From assembly GCA_026874595.1 (NCBI GenBank), contig CM049320.1, forward strand, positions 28,318,714 to 28,382,713: a stretch of DNA of 64,000 bases, written 5' to 3'. This DNA is from Sipunculus nudus (Eukaryota > Annelida > Sipuncula > Golfingiida > Sipunculidae). Both the position numbers and the translations under genes were made by a program. This document shows, piece by piece, positions 39,466 to 49,616 of the stretch. Positions within the stretch are counted from its first letter, which is position 1, and each line of letters starts with the position of its first letter. The notes below the pieces were generated by a model that saw only the letters and a program-made list of their open reading frames with translations, was not told where the DNA came from and did no database searches.

Positions 39466-40445
39466 GTTGCAGGTGTAGATGCATCATTTCCATATAACAC
39501 CTGCTACAGGTGGGCACTGACCATACAAAATACTAGCAATTTACAATACTTGCTACAAGTGTGCACCAGCAACATACAACACCTGCTACAGGTGTGCTCT
39601 GGCTTTCTACAAAATATGCTACAGGTGTGCTTTAGCCATATACAAAATATGCTAAAGATGGGCACTGGCCATGTACAATACCTGCTACCTGTGTGCGCTA
39701 CCCATATACAATACCTGCTACAGATGTGCATCAGCCACATACAGCACCTGTTACAGGTGTGCAATGGCCATATATAACACCTGCTACAAAATTATATGCT
39801 GATTTTCTACATAAGCTTTAAAGATACAGATGGCAGGAACAGATGCACCACATGTATAACACCTTCTACAGGTATGCACTGGCCATATAAAATACTAGCC
39901 ATTTAGAATACTTGCTACAGGTGTGCACCAGCCCTTTGCAACACCTTCCACTGGTGGGTACCAGCCAAATACAACACCTGCTACAGGTGGGCACCAGCCA
40001 TATACAATACCTGCTACACATGGGCACAGCCATATACAACACCTGCTATAGGTAGGCACCAGCCATATACAATACCTGATACAAGTGGGCACCAGCCATA
40101 TACAACACCTGCTACAGGTGGGTACCAGCCATTCATAATACCTGGCAAAAGGTGGGAACCAGTCATATACAACACCTGCTACAGGTGGGAACCAGCCATA
40201 TACAATACCTGCTACTAATGGGCACAGCCATATACAACACCTGCTACAGGTGGGTACCAGCCATTCATAATACCTGGCAAAAGGTGGGAACCAGTTATAT
40301 ACAATAGCTGGCACAGGTGGGCCCCAGTCATATACAATACCTGGCAAAGGTGGGCACCAGTCATATACAACATCTGGCAAAGGTGGGCACCAGTCATACA
40401 ACATCTGGCAAAGGTGGGCACCAGTTATATACAACTCCTGCCACA
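39466..40445. repeat. 33-bp minisatellite with paired E-boxes
   Basis: Around 25-30 imperfect units of about 33 bp, typified by CATATACAACACCTGCTACA followed by GGTGGGCACCAGC. Many units contain the inverted pair CACCTG-CTA-CAGGTG. Because 33 is a multiple of three, the minus strand stays open for 183 codons (39,895-40,446), reading an 11-residue Y-D-W-C-P-P-like repeat. It is array sequence with no sign of a real gene. The left part (to about 39,800) is more diverged and irregular. Confidence 0.9.
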
Positions 40446-41039
40446 AAACCTAAATTAGTATTTATTTCTCTCTGTTATTAATTTGGTGGTATCTGTGTTT
40501 TCCTCTGGACCTTGGGCCACACTTTAAAGACCTGTTCATTTGTAAAAATTATATACTGACAATCAGTGTGAACCAATGAATGAGGCTATCTGCTACCATA
40601 TGTTGGTATTTTATTTTTTTGTTTTCTAAAATTTTATATATATCACTTTTTTCATAATCAATTATTTATATTAAGATAAAATTAGAACCTATGCTAAAAG
40701 TTCACCATTTTGCCCTGACAGCCTTAGGGAGAGGAAAAAAAAATCTCAAATGCTTATTTTCTGATAAATAGTTCAAAATATTTTCTCTTGGTGTATTATT
40801 TGAAGAGTAAATATACTTAATATCTATTATTTATCTGAATTTTGTATTGTGAAATTCAGATATATATACCTTATTAATGAATTGCTTTTAAAATTGTCTA
40901 TTTATATTTTAATTAATTTGAAAATGATATGATTTCCCCCATACACCCCGGCCTTTTTTATTTTTGGGTTTAATAAACTTTATATAAATTTTTTTTTTTA
41001 TCCCAGCCATTGGCCCTCAGTAAGAACATCTGCTAAAGT
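40446..41039. other. AT-rich non-coding stretch
   Basis: Poly-T and TA-rich sequence, nothing recognised. Confidence 0.55.
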
Positions 41040-41420
41040 ACAGACTTTCATGTCCTACTGTCTGGCTTACCTGGGCGCCGTGACAAGGCATCATGATGGC
41101 CATCACAGAGCCGGGGCGCCACAGGTGGAATCTGGAGTAAGCTCAATTAGCTTAAGCTGTATTTTAGATCAATCGAAAGTGATATTAGAGAACCCGGCGA
41201 CCCGTTCTGGGCATAGTCACTGTGGCATGCCACCTCCCCATTGGTCACCTCCCGGAAGCCATGATGGATCACTGCATCTGATGACAGGACCCAATGTTTA
41301 CTGGGTTGCCTGGCAACAGAAATAAATGGTCCATAAATATAGCATTCTATTCATGCAATACAAAGCCATAACTGCAGCGGCCTTTCCATGTACATGCCCT
41401 GCCAGTCACAAGAAGTGAGC
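41040..41420. promoter_or_regulatory. Complex GC-richer island with X-box-like site
   Basis: Non-repetitive, with GGCGCC, CAATTAGC (homeodomain-like), a CCAAT-like CCCCATTGG and a palindromic GTTGCCTGGCAAC at 41,305-41,317 (X-box half-sites one base closer than usual). A 91-codon plus-strand frame (41,050-41,325) spans it, starting MSYCLAYLGAVTRHHDGHHR. It has no recognisable domain, and I do not call it a gene. Confidence 0.28.
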
Positions 41421-41855
41421 GACATTCAACTGTTAAACCAATTCCTGTGTAGCTCATCCTGCTCAAAATATGATTTTTTATTTTTTTTTAATTCTCTGTG
41501 CAAGTCTGTGGATTTATAATGAGCTGGAAACAGTTATGCACTGAATAACTGTTGACTTTTCAAGCCTGTTATATAACCAGCAAAATACAAAATTTAAATG
41601 CCCTGCAAGGGAGGCTCTCTCTCTTTCTTGCTTAGTTTTAAGATACATGTTATTAAAACTGCACGATACTAGTTATGACTACAGGAACTTGAGTAGTAAG
41701 TGGTATGACACTGAAATTTAAATCAACCATGATGACAATAAACAAGTATGTATTACATGATAATCCATTCAACTTGATCCTCAAACTTCTTATGACACTT
41801 TGTATATTAATGGTTAACAGAAAACTCGTGAATCTCACTGCGCTAGATTTGGTCA

Positions 41856-42245
41856 GGTGTAATGGTGAGGGCACTGAACTGGTGGTGTAAAGGTAAGGGC
41901 ACTGAACTGGTGGTGTAATGGTCGGGACACTGTACTCATTGTGTAATGGTTTGGGCACTGGACTGAAAGTCTAATAGCCAGGGCACTGGACTGATGGTGT
42001 AATGGTCAGGGCACTGGACAGAGGGTGTAATGGTCAGGGCACTGAACTGGTGGGGAAATGGTTAGGGCACTGAACGGGTGGTGAAATGGTAAGGGCACTG
42101 TAATGGTGGTGTAAAGGTAAGGCCACTGGACTGGAAGTCTAATGGTCAGGACACTGGACTGGTGGTCTAATGGTCAGGGCACTGGACTGGTGGTGTAATG
42201 GTTTAGACACTGGACTGTGAGACTGCAAGATTGTGAGTTGAACCT
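41856..42245 (+). repeat. 28-bp minisatellite made of a tRNA box-A half
   Basis: Thirteen units of about 28 bp, typified by GGTGTAATGGTCAGGGCAC then TGGACTG. The unit closely resembles the D-arm and start of the anticodon arm of eukaryotic tRNA-Gln (GGTGTAATGGTTAGCAC then TCTGGACT). Only the last unit (from 42,191) continues into anticodon-arm and T-arm-like sequence with a weak box B (GAGTTGAAC). Earlier units stop before it, so the array duplicates just the 5' half of a tRNA-derived promoter. Confidence 0.85.
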
Positions 42246-42345
42246 TTATCCAAAATTACACTTATACCTAGACCCCTCACCAGCTAGGACAATTGCTGCA
42301 TGGGTACACAAGGATCCAGTGAACTGGTCTCCCCTATGTGAAAAC
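42189..42345 (+). mobile_element. tRNA-Gln-like SINE, degenerate
   Basis: Box A-like TGGTGTAATGGTTTAGACAC (42,191-42,210) and box B-like GAGTTGAACC lie about 35 bp apart, followed by a body containing GATCCAGTGAACTGGTCTCC. That last phrase resembles the GACCCAGTGATTGGGAGAC phrase in the minus-strand SINE at 18.5 kb. The 5' side merges into the 28-bp array. The right end is approximate. Confidence 0.6.
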
Positions 42346-43389
42346 TTCAATATAGATATAATTAAAATTATCTCTGAAAAATGAGCCTACAAAAGTTTCT
42401 ATATGTTCATGTTATCTTATTAAAACCAGCAATAATATCTTGAAATTTATCCTACTTATTATGATTTGCATTGACAATCAGCAATATAAAGTACGAACAA
42501 CAGAAGCAGAACAATATATTTAATATCTGAATCAATGTATTTACAAAAAATAATCTGCTAGAGGTATATGAAGTTAGACTGATATATCCCCTGACATATT
42601 TCTGCAACATAATAATATAGCTGCAAGGAGAATTTTGTACCTGGGTATATTGCCCAGCAGATTCATACATCATTTCAGCCAAATATCAACAGAACAAATG
42701 CAGGTAAAATAATAATAAAAGTAGACCACTGTTCAGACTAGGTGTTAAAACAGCCCTTTGCCACCTGTCTTCCACAACCTGGTGAGCTTCGGTGTTTTCC
42801 TAACTATTTATTTAATCTGTCAAACATGTATGGCAAATTGGCTGTGGAAGGGGCACCTGCTGAACATGTGCTCGTGCTGCCACCTACTGGAATTTTGTGT
42901 AGTTATCAATTTTGACTAAACACTAACTGACCCCTGAGTGTTTTAATGTGTGTTCCATCGTTAAAGAGGAACTTTAATGTAGTATAGTCATAAAATGATA
43001 TCAAAGCTGAGATATATCAAGGGTTAAACATCATGTAGATGTGCAACTTCTGTGTTTACTCACAAAAAAGCCAAGAACTTGTTCTTGAGTCTGATCATTG
43101 GTGTAATTTAGTCAGATTTTCAAACTAGCCACTGTGTAAGCTAGCCAAAATAAATTATTATATTTCTTTAGGAATATACAATTTTAGAAAGTCAGAACTT
43201 ACAACTGACCACTGCAGGTAATTCAAGAAGACCATATTATGTGTTCCAGGACACATGAGATGAATATAAATCCTGACTGCTGCTAGTCAGGGCCCACTTA
43301 AAGCAATGATTGATGAGTCAGGCACAAAAAGACACATATCTTTTTTTTGTTAAATATGTTTGGGATGTGGCAGTAAAAATGATACCTGA
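42346..43389. other. Non-coding stretch between two arrays
   Basis: No gene, RNA or transposon end recognised. Confidence 0.5.
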
Positions 43390-45873
43390 CCTAATTGAAA
43401 ACTACTTAGGGGAAACCAAGTTATCATTTAAACTGATACAAGGTAATAGTGTGTAAATGACTAACACTTGAAAGCCTGGTACTCAATCAAACTGATAATG
43501 ACTGATGAGGGAAAACCAGGTGCTCAATAAAACTGATGTCTAATGTAGGGTAAATTTAAGTACTCCATTAGACTGATAACTAACTAATGTGAAAAAGCCA
43601 GAAATTCTAAAAGATGTGGTGAACTAAGTACTCAATGAAACTGATAAATGATCAGTGTGGGAAATCAAGGTACTCAATCACAATGATAAATGACTAACAA
43701 GGGAAAGCAAGGTATTCAATCAGAATGATGAATGACTGATGTGGGAAAACAGAGTACATATAAACACTGATAAGCAGACAGCAAAGTACTCAAGCAGACT
43801 GGTATATGACTAATTTGGGAAAGCAAGGCTCATTCAGACTAAAACATTACTTATGAGGGAAGGCAAGGTACTCAATCACACAGGTAAATGATTAATGAGG
43901 GAAAGCAAGGTACTCAATCACAAAGATAAATGACTAATGTGGGAAAGCAAGGTCCTCAATAAGCCTGATAAATGACTAAAGTGGAAAAGCAAGGTCCTCA
44001 ATCACACTGATGAATGATTAATGTGGGAAAGTCAGGTAATCAATGAGACTGATAAATAACTTATGTAGGAAAGCAAGGTACTTAATCAGATTGATAAATG
44101 ACTAATGTTGGAAAGCAAGGTACTCAATCACATTGATAAATGACTCATTTGGGAAGGCAAGGTACTCAACCACAATGATAAATGATTAATGTGGGAATGC
44201 AAGTTACTCAACCAGACTGATAAATGACTGATGTGGGAAAACAAAGTACACATTCACACTGATTAGCAGACTGCAAGGTAATAAATGACTTATATAGGAA
44301 AGCAAGGTACTTAATCAGACTGATAAATGATTAATGTTGAAAAGCAAGCTACTCAATCAGACTGATGAATGATTAATGAGGGAAAACCAGGTGCACTATC
44401 ACACTGATAAATGAATTATGTAGGAAAGCAAGGTATTTAATCAGACTAAATAATGTGTAATTTGGGAAAGCAAGGTACTCAATCACACTGATAAATGACT
44501 GATGTGGGAAAGTAAGGTACTCAATCAGACTGAAACATTACAAATTTGGGAAAGCAAAGAAGTTAATCACACTAATGAATGATTTATGTCAGAAAACTAA
44601 GTACTCAATCAGACTGATAAATGACAATGTGGGAAAACAAGGTGCGCAATCTCACTGATAAATGAATTATGTAGGAAAGCAAGGTATGTAATCAGACTGA
44701 CTAATGAGTAATTTGGGAAAGCAAGGTACTCAATCACACTGATAAATGACTGATGTGGGAAAGTAAGGTACTCAATCAGACTGAAACATTACAAATTTGG
44801 GAAAGCAAAGAAGTTAATCACACTAATGAATGGTTTATGTCAGAAAACTAAGTACTCAATCAGACTGATAAATGACAATGTGGGAAACTAAGGTGCACAA
44901 TCTCACTGATAAATGAATTATGTAGGAAAGCAAGGTATTTAATCAGACTGATAAATGTCTAGTTACAGAAAAAAATGGTACTCATACAGACTGATAAATG
45001 ATTAATGTGGGAAGGCCAGGTACCCAATCAGACATATAGATGACTTATGTTGAAAAGCAAGGTGCTTCATCAGATTGATAAATGACTAATGTTGGAAAGC
45101 AAGGTACTCAATCACACTGATAAATGACTCATTTGGGAAAGCAGGGCTCAAGGTACTCAATCAAATTGATAAATGACTAATGTCGAAAGGTAAGGTACTC
45201 AATCACACTGATTAATGACTAATGTGGGAAAGCAAGGCTTCAGGTACTCAATCAGACTGATAAATGACTGATGAGGAAAAGCAAGGTACTCAATCACACT
45301 AATAAATGACTAATGTGGGAAAGCAAGTCTTAAAGCACTCAATCAGATTGATAAATGACTAATGCAGAAAATTAGGATCTCAATCACACTGATAAATGAC
45401 TAATGTGGGAAAGCAAGGTTTAAGGTACTCAATAAGATTGATTAATGACTAATGTGGGAAAGCAAGGTACTCAGTCTCACTGATAAATGACTAATGTGGG
45501 AAAGCAAGGCTTTAGGCAATCAATCAGATTGATAAATGACTAATGTGTAAAAGTAAGATACTCAATCACACTGATAAATGACCAATGTGGGAAAGCCAGG
45601 TACTCAATCAGACTGAAACATAACAAATTTGGGAAAGCAAAGAAATTAATCACACTAATGAATAATTTTTGTCAGAAAACTAAGTACTCAATCAGACTGA
45701 TAAATGACAATGTGGGAAAACAAGGTGCGCAATCTCACTGATATATGAATTATGTAGGAAAGCAAGGTATTTAATCAGACTGATAAATGACTAATTACAG
45801 AAAAAAAATGGTACTCATACAGACTGGTAAATGATTAATGTGGGAAGGCCAGGTACCCAATCAGATAGATAAA

Positions 45874-47906
45874 CTAGAATACGGGTAGTCGACAAGCGAC
45901 TACGTGTATCCGCCAAAATCAGAGAAGGACGGGTGAAGTGAGGCATGGATTGAGTGGCAAGGGGATATAGAGTTACATGTGTTAAATATTAGAATGGATC
46001 TCTGCCACATAAACATGATTGTAGGTGGCGCCACCTGTTATTTGAACGAGAAACTATCCAGGATATATACACAAGCAAAATTTCATGTGGAAAAGTCAAA
46101 CCACTGCAGAGATATGAGTGATTTTATCCCACAGCAGACAAACAGATGGACGCTGTGCAAAAACAGCTGCAGGTGGCGCCACCATTTTTGTGTATGTTAT
46201 AAAGCAATCCAAGGGCTACATTTGTGTAAAAATATTTTCCTGATTGGTTGAATGAGTCGGGAGATATAAGCATGGATGTCTACAGCGTGAACGTGAATGT
46301 AGGTGGCGCAACCTGTCATAAAATCAAGAAAGCTATGCGGGATGTATAAGCATGCTGAATTTCAGGTAATTTGGTCAAACCACTGTAGAGAAATGAGTGA
46401 TTTTAACAGAAGGCAGACAAACAGATGGACGCTGTGCAAAAATGGCTGCAGGTGGCGCCACCATTTTTGTGTATGTTATAAAGCTATCCAAGGGCTACAT
46501 TTGTGTAAATGTTTTTTCCTGATTGGTCAAACGGTTCCCGAGATATGAGCTTGGATGTCTACAGTGTTAACGTGAATGTAGGTGGCGCCACCTGTCATAA
46601 AATCAAGAAAGCTATCCAGGATGTACACGCATGCCGAATTTTAGGTGAATTAGTCAAACCATTGCAGAGATATGAGTGATTTTAACCCCAGGCAGATGAA
46701 CAAATGGACACTGTGCAAACATGGTTGCAAGTGGCGCCACCTTTTGTTGTGTATGTTATAAAGCTATCCAAGGGCTACATTTGTGTAAATTTTTTTTCCT
46801 GATTGGTCAAACGGTTCCCGAGATATGAGCTTGGATGTCTGCAGCGTTAACGAGAATGTAGGTGGCGCCACCTGTCATAAAATCAAGAAAGCTATCTAGG
46901 ATGTACACGCATGCCGACTTTTAGGTGAATTAGTCAAACCACTGCAGAGATATGAGTGATTTTAACCCCAGGCAGATGAACAAATGGACACTGTGCAAAC
47001 ATGGTTGCAGGTGGCGCCACCTTTTGTTGTGTTTGTTATAATGCTATCCCAGGGCTACATTTGTGTAAAATTTTTTTCCGGATCGGCCAAACGGTTTCGG
47101 AGATATATGGGTTTATGTGTGGAGCGTTAACGTGAATGTAGGTGGCGCCACCTGTCATAAAATTAAGAAAGCTATCTAGGATGTATATGCATGCCGATAT
47201 TTAGGTGAATTAGTCAAACCATTGCAGAGATATGACTGATTTTAACCCCAGGCAGATGAACAAATGGACACTGTGCAAACATGGTTGCAAGTGGCGCCAC
47301 CTTTTGTTGTGTATGTTATAAAGCTATCCCAGGGCTACATTTGTGTAAAATTTTTTTCCGATCGGTCAAACGGTTCCCGAGATATATGGGTTTATGTGTG
47401 GAGCGTTAACGTGAATGTAGGTGGCGCCACCTGTCATAAAATGGAGAAAGCTATCTAGGATGTATACGCATGCCGAATTTTAAGTGAATTAGTCAAACCC
47501 CTGCAGAGATATGAGTGATTTTAACCCCAGGCAGATGAACAGATGGACACTGTGCAAACATGGTTGCAGGTGGCGCCACCTTCTGTTGTGTATGTTATAA
47601 AGCTATCCCAGGGCTACATTTGTGTAAAATTTTTTTCCGGATCGGTCAAACGGTTCCCAAGATATATGGGTTTATGTGTGGAAACAGACGCACAAACGGA
47701 CGCTGGGCAGAGACGAAAGGTCAGAGGTCAAGGTCACTTGGTTAGGCACCAGTTCACATGTGACCCGATAATTTGTGTAAGTTTCGGAAAAATCTGTCCA
47801 GTAGTCTCAGAGGAGTTCTCCGGAAACGAACGCAGCGGCGGCGGCGGCGGCGGCGGAACCCGGTCAAAAACATAGTATCCGCAAAACTTCGTTTTGGCGG
47901 ATACAA
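45874..47906 (-). mobile_element. Helitron-like non-autonomous element, family 1, copy 2 (nested)
   Basis: Read on the minus strand: 5' TTGTATCCGCCAAAACGAAG folding into a terminal hairpin with GTATCCGCAAAAC (47,875-47,904); six tandem ~280-bp units; the inverted motif TTTTGGCGGATACACG; a perfect 7-bp-stem hairpin; and a terminus CCGTATTCTAG. Each unit has two copies of GGTGGCGCCACC. It is inserted in the 42-bp array between A and T; the duplicated array block at 45,001-45,060 shows the uninterrupted site. CTAG at the 3' end, a hairpin about 7 nt before it and an AT target without duplication are Helitron hallmarks; the inverted motif pair is typical of Helitron2/Helentron. The 5' end starts TT, not the classical TC. 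A (GGC)n run lies near 47,834. Confidence 0.88.
45885..45903 (-). terminator. Helitron-type 3' hairpin
   Basis: GTAGTCG-ACAAG-CGACTAC, a perfect 7-bp stem with 5-nt loop, 11 bp from the inferred 3' tip (CTAG at 45,874-45,877). In Helitrons such a hairpin marks the end of rolling-circle transfer. It is imperfect in the copy at 24.9 kb. Confidence 0.8.
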
Positions 47907-48870
47907 TGACTTATGTAGAAAAGCAAGGTGCTTCATCAGACAGATAAATGACTAACGCTGGAAAGCAAGGTACTCAATCACACTGATGAATGACTTATAT
48001 CGGAAAGCAAGGTACTTAATTAGATTGATATATGACTAATGTTGGAAAGCAAGGTACTCAATCACACTGATAAATGACTCATTTGGGAAAGCAGGGCTTA
48101 AGGTACTCAATCAAATTGATAAATGACTAATGTCGAAAGGTAAGGTACTCAATCACACTGATTAATGACTAATGTGGGAAAGCAAGGCTTCAGGAACTCA
48201 ATCAGATTGATAAATGACTGATGTGGAAAAGCAAGGTACTCAATCACACTAATAAATGACTAATGTGGGAAAGCAAGTCTTAAAGCACTCAATCAGATTG
48301 ATAAATGACTAATGCAGAAAAGGATCTCAATCACACTGATAAATGACTAATGTGGGAAAGCAAGGTTTAAGGTACTCAATAAGATTGATTAATGACTAAT
48401 GTGGAAAAGTAAGGTACTCAGTCACACTGATAAATGACTAATGTGGGAAAGCAAGGCTTTAGGCAATCAATCAGATTGATAAATGACTAATGTGGAAAAG
48501 TAAGATACTCAATCACACTGATAAATGACCAATGTGGGAAAGCCAGGTACTCAATCAGACTGGTAAATGATTAATTGTGGGAAAGCAAGGCTGAAGGCAC
48601 TCAATCAGATTGATAAATGACAAATGTGGAAATGTAAGTTACTCAATCACAGATAAATGACTAATGTGTAAAGTAAGGTACTCAATCAGACTGGTAAATG
48701 ATTAATGTGGGAAAGCAAGGTTTTAAGGCACTCAATCAGATTGATAAATGACTAATGGGTGAAAGCAAGGTATGCAAACAGGGTCATAAATGACATTAAT
48801 TACACTAATAATTGTCTAATGTGGGAAAGCCAGGTACAATTTCAAACTGGCAATTAACACTTTTTGAAAG

Positions 48871-49506
48871 CCAGGCTCTTAAGTGACAAATGATTTGGTT
48901 AAAAAATAGAGCTAAGTAGTTAATACATCTGATGAAATGAGGTGAGGTTTAGCATATCTCCTGCAAGTGATATTAAATCATTATGCAGACTCTTTTCATA
49001 GAATCTTGAAGGGTGTACTATATTCAAAGACCAAGAGAACTAGAGCAATCTGGATGTACTCCATATCGCCAAATTATATACAGTCACCAGGGCGGTCCTG
49101 GACTCAGGTTTTTTTTTTCAATTGAAGTTTTTTTTTGTACTGTTCAAGCCCTGATAATCCAGCAGCTAGTAATCTTCCTGGCAGCATGAAATGAACAATC
49201 AGAAATTGACAGGTATCAGGAATTCCAGAGGATTAATCAGGAAATAACTGGGACACTTAGTCAATTTTTTCTGACAGATCTTTCTGGTTTTCTGCCCCAT
49301 ATATAATGAAAAGTAACATAAATCAATGTCTAGAAATAGGAACAGAACATCAAAGAACAAGATGTCTTTATGTTAATTCTTTGTTTATTTTGGTTTTGAA
49401 TGTAACACTTGGAGGACATTCCAATGTCATACAAAAAAAACAGGTTTTTATCATAAGATCATGGGAAAAACCTGTTAACAGAAAATTTTATGTAATTTGT
49501 TCCAGC

Positions 49507-49560
<54 letters not shown>

Positions 49561-49565
49561 TATAT

Positions 49566-49616
<51 letters not shown>

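Larger units (their letters stand above)
43390..48870. repeat. 42-bp minisatellite array, interrupted by a transposon
   Basis: Typical unit: ACTGATAAATGACTAATGTG then GGAAAGCAAGGTACTCAATCAC. About 80 units are spread over about 3.4 kb of array DNA once the 2-kb element at 45,874-47,906 is discounted. Units vary; some are 7 bp longer (GCTTAA insertion) or shorter. Longer blocks are duplicated: a block with GAAACATTACAAATTTGGG recurs at 44,532, 44,783 and 45,615, and about 500 bp from 45,096 recurs from about 48,056. The spacing shows a higher-order period near 830-930 bp. Edges fade gradually. No coding function. Confidence 0.93.

Noticed and set aside
39895-40446. 183-codon minus-strand open frame with an 11-residue repeat
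   Set aside because: It is produced by the 33-bp minisatellite (33 is divisible by three); no domain, no promoter, and a second frame in the same array is also open.
41050-41325. 91-codon plus-strand frame as a gene
   Set aside because: No recognisable domain and no splice or promoter evidence; kept only as part of a possible conserved non-coding island.
43390-48870. CRISPR-like array
   Set aside because: Units are contiguous tandem repeats with no unique spacers, and the genome is eukaryotic.
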